Positions 1-9,549 of a stretch of DNA of 32,162 nt are shown here, piece by piece (the first letter of the stretch is position 1; each line of letters starts with the position of its first letter). The notes under the pieces were generated by a model. It was not told the DNA's origin, did no database searches, and saw only the letters and a program-made list of their open reading frames with translations. Source of the stretch: an uncultured Bacilli bacterium (GTDB lineage: Bacteria; Bacillota_I; Bacilli_A; RF39; UBA660); contig CAKPNA010000011.1 in NCBI GenBank assembly GCA_934168275.1, positions 1-32,162 on the forward strand, read 5' to 3'. A program made the position numbers and the translations under genes.

Positions 1-112
1 GCAAACATAAAATGATAAAAAAATGAAGTTTTTCAATGATTCACATTTGTTTTAAATTAAAAACTGTCAAACTAGGGCCTATTAGTATTTATAGTAAAAA
101 AATTAATTAACT

Positions 113-150
113 AAAGAGCAATCCTTCCATTTAGAGGGTAAGCTCTTTTT
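113..150 (+). terminator. Rho-independent terminator upstream of the arginine operon
   Basis: A stem of AAAGAGC (113-119) and GCTCTTT (142-148) runs into a T-tract at 146-150. It lies upstream of the operon promoter, so it most likely ends transcription from a gene left of the window. I see no gene in bases 1-112. Confidence 0.6.
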
Positions 151-174
151 ATTCTACAAAAAGTGGCCCATTTA

Positions 175-203
175 TAGACAAAGAAAATATTATTTGGTAT
201 AAT
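175..203 (+). promoter_or_regulatory. Sigma-A-type promoter of the arginine operon
   Basis: The -35 is TAGACA (175-180), the spacer is 17 bases and the -10 is a perfect TATAAT (198-203). A strong ribosome binding site GGAGGAGG (233-240) follows, 7 bases before ATG 248. I could not identify a convincing ArgR or CcpA operator. Confidence 0.75.
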
Positions 204-247
204 CAATTATAGTAGAGGACACTAGATATATTGGAGGAGGAGTATTG

Positions 248-964
248 ATGAGAAAATGGTTAATAGGAATAATATTGGGGTTAGTATTTTTAACAGGATG
301 TTCTAGAAATGAGAATCAATTAATTTTAGTAACGGAAGCTGGTTTTGCCCCTTATGAATATTATGAAAATGGCAAGATTGTTGGAGTAGATATTGATATA
401 GCAAATGAAATAGCTAATTATATAGGTAAAGAATTAGTAGTTAAAGATATTGCCTTTGATTCAATTATTAACGAACTTAATAGTGGTAAAGCGGATTTCG
501 CCGCCGCTGGAATGAGTATCACTCCTGAAAGACTGCAAGAAGTAGACTTTTCTATAGAATATATAACATCTAATCAAGTAGTTATAGTAAGAAAAGATAG
601 TAATATCACAATGAATGAAATAGATGGCAAAAAGATTGCTGTTCAACTTGGTAATGTTGCGGATAGCTATGCTACAAAGAATTATAAAAATTCCAAAATA
701 GTTAGACAAAAGAAATATCTAACAATGGTAGAAGATCTTAAAGCCAGCAAAGTAGATTTAATTATTATGGATAATCTACCTGCTCAAGAAATAGTAAAAG
801 TAAACGATGGATTAAAATTATTACCCGGATACTTATTTAGTGATAGTTATGGAATTGCTGTTAAAAAAGGAAACACTGATCTTCTTAATAGCATTAATAC
901 AGTACTAGAAAAATTACAAAGTGAAGGAAAGATAGAAGAATATATTATTAACCATTCTAAGTAG
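248..964 (+). CDS. Amino-acid ABC transporter substrate-binding lipoprotein
   Basis: This is an extracellular solute-binding protein of family 3, anchored to the outer face of the membrane as a lipoprotein. The N-terminus has a short basic stretch, a hydrophobic segment and a lipobox LTGC, with the acylated cysteine at residue 18. The mature part follows the family pattern, with FAPYEYYENG, a GVDIDIANEIA segment and the ADFAAAGMSITPER region that contributes to ligand binding. At 238 residues it is normal for the family. ATG 248 is preferred over TTG 245 because it is 7 bases after GGAGGAGG. It is followed 11 bases later by the permease gene and sits ahead of arginine deiminase genes, so arginine is the likely ligand. 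The specificity is inferred from context. Confidence 0.9.
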   Translation: MRKWLIGIILGLVFLTGCSRNENQLILVTEAGFAPYEYYENGKIVGVDIDIANEIANYIGKELVVKDIAFDSIINELNSGKADFAAAGMSITPERLQEVDFSIEYITSNQVVIVRKDSNITMNEIDGKKIAVQLGNVADSYATKNYKNSKIVRQKKYLTMVEDLKASKVDLIIMDNLPAQEIVKVNDGLKLLPGYLFSDSYGIAVKKGNTDLLNSINTVLEKLQSEGKIEEYIINHSK

Positions 965-975
965 TAGGGGGATAT

Positions 976-1659
976 ATGGAAAAGATAATTAATGATTTTT
1001 ATAAGAGTGTAATATACGATAAAAGATATATGTATATACTAGAAGGTCTTAAAAATACTATTCTTATTGCCATAGGAGCTATAATACTAGGCATGGCTAT
1101 TGGTCTATTAGTAGCTTTTATTCGTGATAAGTATGATAAAACAGGTAAAGGTAAAATTGCTAATTATATAGCCAATTTGTATGTAACCGTCATCAGGGGA
1201 ACACCAGCTTTAGTCCAATTAATGATTATTTATTATGTAATATTTAAGAGTGTTAATATCGATTTAGTTTTAGTAGGAATATTATCTTTTGGTATTAATT
1301 CTGGTGCCTATGTATCAGAAATTATGCGCGCTGGAATTAATTCAGTAGATATTGGTCAAATGGAAGCCGGCTTTAGTTTAGGACTTAATTATAACCAAAC
1401 AATGAAATATGTTATATTACCCCAAGCCATTAAGAATATATTACCAGCTTTAGGGAATGAGTTTATTACTCTTATTAAAGAAACATCAGTAGCAGGATAT
1501 ATTGGTATTACGGAACTTACTAAAGCCTCAGACATTATTGCATCCGGGACATATAATTATTTCTTCCCTTTAATAATAACAGCTTTAATATATTTATCTA
1601 TTACAGGCATACTAACTAAATTATTAAAGATATTTGAAAGGAAGGTTAATAATGCTTAA
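976..1659 (+). CDS. Amino-acid ABC transporter permease (HisM/GlnP type)
   Basis: This is the membrane-spanning subunit of a polar amino-acid ABC importer. Hydrophobic segments occur at about residues 25-47, 62-83, 88-108 and 190-212. The cytoplasmic EAA loop that docks with the ATPase is visible as EAGFSLGLNYNQTM followed by ILPQAIKNILPALGNEF. At 227 residues it is typical for the family. Its last 8 bases overlap the start of the ATPase gene, which indicates translational coupling. Arginine transport is inferred from the arginine-deiminase genes downstream. Confidence 0.9.
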   Translation: MEKIINDFYKSVIYDKRYMYILEGLKNTILIAIGAIILGMAIGLLVAFIRDKYDKTGKGKIANYIANLYVTVIRGTPALVQLMIIYYVIFKSVNIDLVLVGILSFGINSGAYVSEIMRAGINSVDIGQMEAGFSLGLNYNQTMKYVILPQAIKNILPALGNEFITLIKETSVAGYIGITELTKASDIIASGTYNYFFPLIITALIYLSITGILTKLLKIFERKVNNA

Positions 1660-2365
1660 AGTAGAGAATATTAGTAAAAGTTTTGGTAAACTTAAAGTAC
1701 TTAAGAATATAAGTTTAGAAGTTAATAAAGGGGATAGAGTTGTTATTATCGGGCCATCAGGTTCCGGAAAGAGTACCTTTCTTAGATGCATTAATTACTT
1801 AGCAAAGCCTGATAGTGGTAAGATATATTTAGATAATCATGAACTAAATGATAATAATATATTTTTATATAGACAAAAGATAGGGATGGTATTTCAAAAC
1901 TTTAATTTATTTAATAATTTAACAGTTATGGATAACATTATATTAACTCCGATAAAGTTAGGTATATATAGAGAGAAAGAGGCTCAAAAGAAAGCTATGG
2001 AATATCTTAAAAGGATAGACTTATCCGACAAAGCTCTAGTATATCCAAGTAGTTTATCAGGAGGACAAAAACAAAGAGTAGCTATCGTTCGAACTTTAAT
2101 GATGAAGCCTGAAATGATATTATTTGATGAACCAACATCAGCACTCGATCCAGAAATGGTCAAAGAAGTCCAAGACTTAATGATTGAACTTGCTGATGAA
2201 GGAATGACAATGATTGTAGTAACTCACGAAGTTAGTTTTGTTAAAAAAGTTGCTACAAAAATTGCCTTTATGGATGAGGGTAAAATAATTTTAACCGGTA
2301 CTTATGATGAGATGATGAAATCAGATAATGAGACAGTTAAATTATTTTTATCAAATATAAAGTAG
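1652..2365 (+). CDS. Amino-acid ABC transporter ATP-binding protein
   Basis: This is the cytoplasmic ATPase that powers the importer encoded by the two preceding genes. Walker A is GPSGSGKST (residues 34-42), the ABC signature is LSGGQKQR (135-142), and Walker B with its catalytic glutamate is ILFDE (156-160), followed by a D-loop SALD and a switch histidine in VVTHE. At 237 residues it matches the GlnQ/HisP family. ATG 1652 is chosen because AAAGGAAGG (1638-1646) lies just upstream; an upstream TTG at 1634 would overlap that site. The start overlaps the permease stop. Confidence 0.9.
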   Translation: MLKVENISKSFGKLKVLKNISLEVNKGDRVVIIGPSGSGKSTFLRCINYLAKPDSGKIYLDNHELNDNNIFLYRQKIGMVFQNFNLFNNLTVMDNIILTPIKLGIYREKEAQKKAMEYLKRIDLSDKALVYPSSLSGGQKQRVAIVRTLMMKPEMILFDEPTSALDPEMVKEVQDLMIELADEGMTMIVVTHEVSFVKKVATKIAFMDEGKIILTGTYDEMMKSDNETVKLFLSNIK

Positions 2366-2380
2366 AAGAGGAGAGAAAAA

Positions 2381-3604
2381 ATGATAAATGTAAAAAGTGA
2401 AATAATGCCACTTAAAAAAGTATTATTACATCGACCTGGAAATGAGTTACTAAACTTAACACCAGATTCATTAGGGAGACTATTATTTGATGATATTCCT
2501 TATTTGAAAATCGCTAAAGAAGAACATGACGAGTTTGCCAGAATACTTAGAGAAAATGGAGTAGAAGTAGTATATCTAGAAGATTTAATGACTGAGGTAC
2601 TTGATCAAAATCCTGATCTAAGAGAAAAATTTGTTAGACAATTTGTCTACGAAGCCGGAATAAAAACACCTAAATATAAAGATGCGGTTATTACATTCCT
2701 AATGGAATTCCATGACAATAAAGAACTAGTACTTAAAACTATGGAAGGTATTAATGTTAATGAATTAGCCGCTATGGAAAGAGATACTGAACACTCTTTA
2801 GTAGATAAAGTAACTGAAGACTCTAAATTCTTAGCAGACCCAATGCCTAACTTAGTGTTTACCAGAGACCCATTTGCATCTATTGAAAATGGCATTAGCT
2901 TAAATAAAATGTACTCTGTAACTAGAAATAGAGAGACTATTTATGCTGAATATATCTTTAATTATCACCCTGATTATAAAGATACTATTAAGTATTATGA
3001 TAGATATAATCCATACCATATTGAAGGTGGAGATATTTTAGTACTTAATGAACATACTTTAGCAATCGGTGTCAGTCAAAGAACACAACCAGAATCTATC
3101 GAACAAATTGCCTTAAATATGTTTAAAAATCCTGATTGTAAAATAGATACAATTCTTGCCTTCAATATACCTAACTCTAGAGCATTCATGCACCTAGATA
3201 CAGTATTTACACAAATAGATTATGATAAGTTCACATACCATCCTGGTATTATGGATACACTACAAGTATTTGAAATAAAAGAAGATGTAGCACATGGCGT
3301 TAAAGTTGAAGAAATTAATGATAGCCTAGAGAATATCCTTGAAAAATATTTAAATAAAGATATTACCCTTATTCCATGCGGTGGTGGCGATAAAATTATA
3401 TCTGAAAGAGAACAATGGAATGATGGCTCTAATACATTATGTATAGCACCAGGAGTTGTAATAGTATATGATAGAAATAATATTACTAATGCTGTTCTTA
3501 GAAGATATGGTATTAAAGTATTAGAAATGCATGGATCTGAACTTTCTCGTGGTAGAGGTGGTCCTAGATGTATGAGTATGCCACTTGTAAGGAGCGATAA
3601 CTAA
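2381..3604 (+). CDS. arcA: Arginine deiminase
   Basis: This cytoplasmic enzyme hydrolyses L-arginine to citrulline and ammonia, the first step of the arginine-deiminase ATP-generating pathway. The guanidino-modifying-enzyme signatures are present: FTRDPFASI, HIEGGD, HLDTVF, and the C-terminal RGRGGPRCMSMPLVR with the nucleophilic cysteine at residue 397. At 407 residues it is full length. GAGGAGA precedes ATG 2381. Its TAA overlaps the ATG of the next gene by one base, so the two are probably coupled in translation. Confidence 0.96.
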   Translation: MINVKSEIMPLKKVLLHRPGNELLNLTPDSLGRLLFDDIPYLKIAKEEHDEFARILRENGVEVVYLEDLMTEVLDQNPDLREKFVRQFVYEAGIKTPKYKDAVITFLMEFHDNKELVLKTMEGINVNELAAMERDTEHSLVDKVTEDSKFLADPMPNLVFTRDPFASIENGISLNKMYSVTRNRETIYAEYIFNYHPDYKDTIKYYDRYNPYHIEGGDILVLNEHTLAIGVSQRTQPESIEQIALNMFKNPDCKIDTILAFNIPNSRAFMHLDTVFTQIDYDKFTYHPGIMDTLQVFEIKEDVAHGVKVEEINDSLENILEKYLNKDITLIPCGGGDKIISEREQWNDGSNTLCIAPGVVIVYDRNNITNAVLRRYGIKVLEMHGSELSRGRGGPRCMSMPLVRSDN

Positions 3605-4596
3605 TGAATTTAAAAGGAAGAGACTTTCTTAAACTACTTGATTATAGTGAAGAAGAAATTAGATATTTACTTGATCTAGCCAAGAAGTTTAAAGTTATGA
3701 AACATAAAGGTAAAAAGCATAAATTCTTTGAAGGCAAAAATATTGCTATATTATTTGAAAAGGATAGTACTAGAACAAGATGTGCTTTTGAAGTAGCTGG
3801 ACATGACTTAGGCATGGGAGTTACTTATCTAGGCCCTACCGGAAGTCAAATGGGTAAGAAAGAAAGTATTGCCGATACTGCTAGAGTACTTTGTAGAATG
3901 TATGATGGTATTGAGTATCGTGGCTTTGACCAATCAATAGTAGAGGGCCTTGCTAAATATAGTAGTGTTCCTGTATGGAATGGTCTTACTACGGAGTTTC
4001 ATCCTACTCAAATGCTTGCGGATATTATGACTGCTGAAGAATGTTTAGGAAGCATGAAAGGTAAAACATTAGTATTTTGCGGAGACGCTAGAAACAATGT
4101 TGCTAATTCTCTAATGGTCGTATGTACTAAACTAGGAATTAACTTTACTTGTTGTGCTCCTCAAACATTATGGCCAAGTGAAGAACTTCGTAATACTTGT
4201 TTAGAAATTGCTAAGAAAAGTGGTTCTGTAATAAAAATGACTGAAGATATTATGGAAGGCACTAAAGGAGCTCATGTAATTTATACTGATGTTTGGGTAT
4301 CTATGGGTGAAGACCCTGCTAAATGGGAAGAAAGAATTAAACTTCTTAAACCATATCAAGTTACAATGGATGTTATGAATAACGCTGATCCAAAGGCAAT
4401 ATTCTTGCATTGCCTACCATCTTTCCATGATACTAACACGACTATCGGTAAAGATATTGCTGAAAAGTATGGAATTAACGAAATGGAAGTTACTAATGAA
4501 GTATTTGAAAGTAAAAAATCAAAGGTATTTGACGAAGCAGAAAATAGAATGCATACTATAAAGGCTGTTATATATGCAACACTTGGTGGAAAGTAG
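3604..4596 (+). CDS. arcB: Ornithine carbamoyltransferase, catabolic
   Basis: In this pathway the enzyme phosphorolyses citrulline to ornithine and carbamoyl phosphate. Carbamoyl-phosphate binding residues are visible as STRTR (55-59), with HPTQ at 133-136 and HCLP at 269-272. At 330 residues it is a normal OTCase. It is sandwiched between arginine deiminase and carbamate kinase, which argues for the catabolic (ArcB) rather than the biosynthetic (ArgF) role; the sequence alone does not distinguish these. It starts on the last base of the arcA stop codon, and the next gene begins 9 bases after its end. Confidence 0.95.
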   Translation: MNLKGRDFLKLLDYSEEEIRYLLDLAKKFKVMKHKGKKHKFFEGKNIAILFEKDSTRTRCAFEVAGHDLGMGVTYLGPTGSQMGKKESIADTARVLCRMYDGIEYRGFDQSIVEGLAKYSSVPVWNGLTTEFHPTQMLADIMTAEECLGSMKGKTLVFCGDARNNVANSLMVVCTKLGINFTCCAPQTLWPSEELRNTCLEIAKKSGSVIKMTEDIMEGTKGAHVIYTDVWVSMGEDPAKWEERIKLLKPYQVTMDVMNNADPKAIFLHCLPSFHDTNTTIGKDIAEKYGINEMEVTNEVFESKKSKVFDEAENRMHTIKAVIYATLGGK

Positions 4597-4605
4597 GGAT
4601 ATACA

Positions 4606-7002
4606 TTGAGAATAGTCATTGCTTTAGGTGGTAATGCCTTAGGTAAAACGCCCGAGGAGCAATTACAATTAGTTAAAAAAACAGCCCATCAAATAGTTAA
4701 GATAGTTAAAGATGGTCATGAAGTCGTTATCGTTCACGGTAATGGTCCACAAGTTGGCATGATAAATTTAGCTTTCGATAATGCCTACCAAAATAAAATC
4801 GGAACACCACTTATGCCTTTCGCGGAATGTGGTGCCATGAGTCAGGGGTACATTGGATATCATCTTCAACAAGCAATAAGTGAAGAACTTAAACAAGAAG
4901 GAATATCCAAAGAATGTGCGACAATCATTACCCAGGTTGAAGTAGATAGCCAAGACAAAGCTTTTGAAAATCCAACTAAACCTGTCGGAATGTTTTATAG
5001 TCAAAAGCAGGCCGAAGAAATCAAGAAGGAAAAAGGCTATATATTTGTCGAAGATGCCGGACGTGGTTATCGGAGAGTTGTACCTTCTCCTAAACCCGTT
5101 AGGATCTTGGAACAAGAAGTAGTAGAAGAATTAATACATGATGGTAATGTCGTAATTACATGTGGTGGTGGAGGAATCCCTGTTATCAAAGAAAATGACA
5201 GCTACAAAGGAGTAGATGCTGTTATTGATAAAGATTTTGCAGCGGCTTCTCTTGCTACTAGTATTAAAGCTGATGTACTACTTATCTTGACATCTGTATC
5301 AAAGATATCTATTAAATATAATACTCCATCGGAGAAAAAATTAAATTTAATAGACATTGATATGGCCAATAAATATATTAAAGCAGGAGAGTTTGCTGAA
5401 GGAAGCATGCTACCAAAAGTTCAAGCATGTACAAAATTTGTTGAAAATAATCCAAAAGGAGTTGCCATAGTTGCCTCTTTAAGTGAAGGCCTTGCTGCTT
5501 TAAATGGTAAGACAGGTACAAGAATTATATATAATAAGGAGGAAAAACAAGAAATGTCAAAAGAGACAAAAAAGAAAAACAAGAAAACAATGTTATCGGC
5601 ATTCTCTATAATATTTATTATGATCTTTATTCTTGCTATTGCCTCTCATTTATTACCTCAAGCTCAATTTGTTGATGGTGAGATAGTAAATGGTAGTGGA
5701 GTAGTAGGAGCTAAGTTATCAGATGTATTAATGAGTCCAATTCTTGGTTTTCAGGACGCAATGGATGTTTGCGTATTTATCATGATTTTAGGAGCTTATT
5801 TAGCAGTAGTTACTAAAACAGGAGCTCTAGAAACTGGTATTAAAGTATTAATTAATAAATTAAAAGGAAAAGAATTAATACTAATTCCAATACTTATGTT
5901 TATCTTTAGTATTGGTGGTACTACTTACGGTATGCTAGAAGAAACTGTTGGGTTCTATGCATTATTATCTGCTACAATGGTGGCAGCTGGTATGGATACA
6001 ATAGTAGCCTCTGCAACAATACTTCTTGGAGCCGGGGTTGGTGTACTTGGTTCAACAATCAACCCATTCGCTGTCGGAGCAGCTATCGACGCTCTACCTG
6101 AAGGAATAGCTATCAATCAAGGAGTAGTTATTGCCCTTGGTATGGCCCTATGGATTGCTTCATACATCATTGCGGTACTTTATGTAATGAAGTATGCTAA
6201 GAAAGTAAAAAAAGATAAAGGTTCTACATTCTTATCACTTCAAGAACAAAAGAACATGGAAAAACGTTTTGGTGAGGAAGAGATTGAAGAAGATATCAAA
6301 TTAACTTCTAAACAAAAAGTTACATTATGGATATTTGGATTATCTTTCGTAATAATGATTTTAGGATTTATTCCTTGGGAAGATCTTGGCGTTAACGTAT
6401 TTACTAATATAACAGGTTATATAACTGGTGCACCATTAGGTAGCTGGTGGTTTAATGAAGGAGGACTATGGTTCTTAATTATAACTATTCTATTATGCAT
6501 CATTAATGGATTTAGTGAAAAAGAAACTGTTGATACTTTTATAGATGGCGCTGATGATATGGTTGGTGTTATGTTAATTATTGCTGTAGCTCGTGGAGTA
6601 AGTGTATTAATGGGAATAACACATTTTGATAATTATATCATTTATAATGCTGCTGAATTCTTAAAAGGAATGCCTGCTATCTTATACGCACCATGTAATT
6701 ATTTATTACATATAGTATTATCAGTATTAGTTCCTTCATCTTCTGGTATTGCAAGCCTATCTACTCCAATTATGGGACCACTTACTGCCCAATTAGGATT
6801 CTCTGTAGAAACTAATATCATGATTTTAGTAGCAGCTAATGGACTAGTTAACTTAATTACCCCTACATGTGGAGCAATTATGGGTGGCTTAGCCGTAGCG
6901 CGTGTCGAATATTCTACATGGTTTAAATGGGCATTTAAATTAATTCTATATTTAGCACTTGTTTCAATATTTATCTTAACATTAGGAATGATTTTATTCT
7001 AA
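4606..7002 (+). CDS. Carbamate kinase fused to YfcC/ArcD-type antiporter
   Basis: This single 798-residue frame holds two complete proteins. Residues 1 to about 310 are carbamate kinase, which makes ATP from carbamoyl phosphate: ALGGNALG at the N-terminus, VHGNGPQVG, TCGGGGIPV, and an end at GKTGTRII. Residues 317-798 are a polytopic YfcC/ArcD-type carrier with GGTTYGMLEETVGFY and roughly a dozen hydrophobic segments; in this context it should exchange arginine for ornithine. The start is TTG 4606. The junction contains a (TA)4 run at 5526-5533. Removing one TA unit would place tandem TAA TAA stops directly after GTRII. A strong ribosome site and in-frame ATG 5554 follow, so these are almost certainly two ancestral genes joined by a small indel or an assembly error. 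Confidence 0.88.
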   Translation: MRIVIALGGNALGKTPEEQLQLVKKTAHQIVKIVKDGHEVVIVHGNGPQVGMINLAFDNAYQNKIGTPLMPFAECGAMSQGYIGYHLQQAISEELKQEGISKECATIITQVEVDSQDKAFENPTKPVGMFYSQKQAEEIKKEKGYIFVEDAGRGYRRVVPSPKPVRILEQEVVEELIHDGNVVITCGGGGIPVIKENDSYKGVDAVIDKDFAAASLATSIKADVLLILTSVSKISIKYNTPSEKKLNLIDIDMANKYIKAGEFAEGSMLPKVQACTKFVENNPKGVAIVASLSEGLAALNGKTGTRIIYNKEEKQEMSKETKKKNKKTMLSAFSIIFIMIFILAIASHLLPQAQFVDGEIVNGSGVVGAKLSDVLMSPILGFQDAMDVCVFIMILGAYLAVVTKTGALETGIKVLINKLKGKELILIPILMFIFSIGGTTYGMLEETVGFYALLSATMVAAGMDTIVASATILLGAGVGVLGSTINPFAVGAAIDALPEGIAINQGVVIALGMALWIASYIIAVLYVMKYAKKVKKDKGSTFLSLQEQKNMEKRFGEEEIEEDIKLTSKQKVTLWIFGLSFVIMILGFIPWEDLGVNVFTNITGYITGAPLGSWWFNEGGLWFLIITILLCIINGFSEKETVDTFIDGADDMVGVMLIIAVARGVSVLMGITHFDNYIIYNAAEFLKGMPAILYAPCNYLLHIVLSVLVPSSSGIASLSTPIMGPLTAQLGFSVETNIMILVAANGLVNLITPTCGAIMGGLAVARVEYSTWFKWAFKLILYLALVSIFILTLGMILF
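5536..5556 (+). promoter_or_regulatory. Internal ribosome binding site for the antiporter half
   Basis: AAGGAGG (5536-5542) lies 11 bases before ATG 5554, which is in frame at codon 317 and begins the antiporter part. It probably marks the original arcD start and may still allow independent translation of the transporter. Confidence 0.7.
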
Positions 7003-7031
7003 TAATAGATAATATTAAAAAGTTATATATG

Positions 7032-7062
7032 AAAATAGCAAATAAAGTTTTGCTATTTTTTT
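7032..7062 (+). terminator. Terminator of the arginine operon
   Basis: A 10-bp stem of AAAATAGCAA (7032-7041) and TTGCTATTTT (7050-7059) with an 8-base loop is followed by a T-run to 7062. It closes the six-gene operon. Confidence 0.85.
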
Positions 7063-7146
7063 AGATGATATGTTAAAATAATAAAAAGAGCCTTAGAAAA
7101 CAAGACTTGATTAATCTTAAAATTTATTGAACTTTATGTTATATTA

Positions 7147-7175
7147 TTGCATTTATAAGTATTTTATTGTATAAT
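7147..7175 (+). promoter_or_regulatory. Promoter of ftsA-ftsZ
   Basis: TTGCAT (7147-7152), a 17-base spacer and a perfect TATAAT (7170-7175) lie 29 bases ahead of the ftsA start. Confidence 0.7.
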
Positions 7176-7203
7176 TAGGTTATATTTTAGGAGAGTCGAT
7201 GTT

Positions 7204-8451
7204 GTGAGAAAGGTATATACAAGTATTGATATAGGCTCTGATACCATTAAATTTATCGTAGGAGAAAATCTTAATAATCAAGTAAAAGTATTATCTTCTT
7301 ATGAAATTAAATCTAAAGGTATTAGAAAAGGCCTAGTAATTGATAGTAATTTAGCTAGTAATGCTATTAAAGATGGTATTAAAGAAATTAATAAAGATTT
7401 AGGCTTTGATATCAAAAAAGTAATTGTTAATGTTAGTGAAGAAGATGCTAGATTTAAATTAGTATCTGCTAGTATGAAAGTAGATGGAGTAATTACTTCA
7501 GATATTATTAGTAAGTTAATTAAGACATCAGTCTACAATAAACTAGATAACGATTATGAACTTGTAACAGCTATACCCATTGACTTTGTAATAGATGGTA
7601 CTAGTAGTGGTATCCATGTTATAAATAAAAAGGCTACTGAAGTAGAACTAAAAGCCATAATGATATCGGTTCCTAAAAAGAATATATATTCAGTAATTGA
7701 AGTAATAGAAAAATCTAATTTAGAAGTAGTAGATATTACATTACCTTCTTTAGGAGATTATTACGAAATAAGAAGTAAGTTTACAGATAACAAAGTAGGT
7801 GCTATTATCAACTTAGGACATGAAACAACTAATGTTAGTGTATTCAATCATGGTAAGTTAATGAACGTTGGAGTAATTAACTTAGGAGGATTAAATGTTG
7901 ATAAAGATTTAGCCTATGTCTTTGGTATTAATATCTTTGATGGAAGAATGCTTAAAGAAAGATTTGCTTCATCCCATAAAAGATTTAACGTATTAAACGA
8001 TACTTTTGAAATAAAAAATACGATTGGTGAGACTATTAAATTAAACCAATTAGAAGTAACTGAAGTAGTTATGAGTAGATTAGTAGAAATACTAAATTTT
8101 GCAAAAAAACAGATTTTACTCTTAACAAAACAAGAAATTGATTATATAATTATTACAGGAGGGCTTACGGAAATTAAATCTTTCAAGAATTTAATTACGG
8201 AAGTATTTGGTAAAGGTGCTTTGGTATATAAGGTAGATACCATAGGAGTTAGAGATAATAAATATACAACAGCCCTTGGTATGATAAAATATTTTATTGA
8301 TAAAATGGATGTTCGAGGTAAAGAATATTCAATGATTAGTGAAACTGACGAAGAATTGCTTGTCAAACCTGATAGTAAATTAAAAAAAGAAAATATCGAT
8401 GTAATAGGAAAAATGTTTAAGAACTTTATTAAAAATAAGGAGGAAGAATAA
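7204..8451 (+). CDS. ftsA: Cell division protein FtsA
   Basis: This actin-fold protein tethers FtsZ to the membrane and recruits the divisome. The N-terminal phosphate-1 motif of the actin/Hsp70 fold is visible as SIDIGSDTIKF, a second nucleotide-binding motif as AIINLGHETTNVSVF, and an adenosine motif as IIITGGLTEI. The C-terminus is short and basic and could form the amphipathic membrane helix. At 415 residues it is normal. The start is GTG 7204, 10 bases after AGGAG (7189-7193); an ATG at 7199 is followed after one codon by TGA and cannot be used. Its TAA overlaps the ftsZ ATG by one base, so the pair is translationally coupled. Confidence 0.92.
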   Translation: MRKVYTSIDIGSDTIKFIVGENLNNQVKVLSSYEIKSKGIRKGLVIDSNLASNAIKDGIKEINKDLGFDIKKVIVNVSEEDARFKLVSASMKVDGVITSDIISKLIKTSVYNKLDNDYELVTAIPIDFVIDGTSSGIHVINKKATEVELKAIMISVPKKNIYSVIEVIEKSNLEVVDITLPSLGDYYEIRSKFTDNKVGAIINLGHETTNVSVFNHGKLMNVGVINLGGLNVDKDLAYVFGINIFDGRMLKERFASSHKRFNVLNDTFEIKNTIGETIKLNQLEVTEVVMSRLVEILNFAKKQILLLTKQEIDYIIITGGLTEIKSFKNLITEVFGKGALVYKVDTIGVRDNKYTTALGMIKYFIDKMDVRGKEYSMISETDEELLVKPDSKLKKENIDVIGKMFKNFIKNKEEE

Positions 8452-9542
8452 TGAATAATATGTTTGGCTTAGAAATGGATCAATTAGCAAAAATAAAAGT
8501 AATAGGAGTAGGTGGCGGTGGCTGTAATGCCGTAAATAGAATGATTGATTCTGGTTTAAAAGGTGTAGACTTTATTGTTGCTAATACAGATTTACAAGTT
8601 TTAAATAATTCACTTGCTCCAATAAAGTTGCAAATTGGTAATGAATTAACTGATGGTTTAGGAGCAGGAGCTAATCCTGAAATAGGTAGAGAAGCTGCTC
8701 TAGAAAGTAAAAGTGAAATCGAAGAAGTACTAAAAGGTGCGGACATGGTTTTCGTAACTTGTGGTATGGGTGGTGGAACAGGAACAGGAGCATCTCCTGT
8801 AATTGCTGAAATAGCTCAAGAACTTGGTGCTTTAACTGTTGGTATTGTTACTAAACCATTTAGTTTTGAAGGTAAAAAGAGAATGGATCAAGCTGTTGCC
8901 GGCCTAGATGAATTAAAAAAACATGTTGATACTTTAATCGTTATTCCGAATGATCGTTTAAGAGAATTGATTGATAAATCAACACCTATGTTAGAGGCCT
9001 TCCGTGAAGTTGATAACGTTCTACATCGTGGTGTTCAATCTATCTCAGATTTAATTGCTGTAGCCGGATTAGTAAACCTAGACTTTGCTGATGTTAAAGC
9101 CGTTATGAAGGATAGAGGTAATGCCTTAATTGGTATTGGTGTTGGATCAGGAGAAAATAGAGCAGTTGAGGCTGCTAAACAAGCTGTATCTTCACCATTA
9201 CTAGAAACTTCTATAAATGGTGCTACAGATGCTATTATCAACGTTACCGGTGGTACATCACTTACATTATTTGAAGTAGAAGAAGCTGCTGAAATTATCA
9301 GAACAGCTGCTAACACTGATATTAATACAATATTTGGTGCTGTTATTAACGAAAACTTAAATGATGAAGTAATTGTTACTGTTATTGCTACAGGCTTTGA
9401 AAACGAAAGCGAACCTTTATATCATAATTTTAACTCTGCTAAAAGAGAAGATATGTATAAAGATAAAGCTGATGGCGTCTCTAATGATGGTGTAAATGAC
9501 TTAGATATTCCACCATTCATAAGGGAAAGACAAGATTATTAA
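8451..9542 (+). CDS. ftsZ: Cell division protein FtsZ
   Basis: This tubulin-like GTPase polymerises into the division ring. The nucleotide-binding glycine loop GVGGGGCNAVNRM is near the N-terminus, the tubulin signature GGGTGTG follows, and the T7 synergy loop NLDFADVKAVM completes the active site across the subunit interface. The C-terminus ends with DIPPFIRERQDY, the conserved peptide that binds FtsA and other partners, after a short linker. At 363 residues it is a compact FtsZ. AAGGAGG lies inside the end of ftsA. A terminator follows directly, so ftsA-ftsZ forms a two-gene unit here. Confidence 0.97.
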   Translation: MNNMFGLEMDQLAKIKVIGVGGGGCNAVNRMIDSGLKGVDFIVANTDLQVLNNSLAPIKLQIGNELTDGLGAGANPEIGREAALESKSEIEEVLKGADMVFVTCGMGGGTGTGASPVIAEIAQELGALTVGIVTKPFSFEGKKRMDQAVAGLDELKKHVDTLIVIPNDRLRELIDKSTPMLEAFREVDNVLHRGVQSISDLIAVAGLVNLDFADVKAVMKDRGNALIGIGVGSGENRAVEAAKQAVSSPLLETSINGATDAIINVTGGTSLTLFEVEEAAEIIRTAANTDINTIFGAVINENLNDEVIVTVIATGFENESEPLYHNFNSAKREDMYKDKADGVSNDGVNDLDIPPFIRERQDY

Positions 9543-9549
9543 AAAGTTA

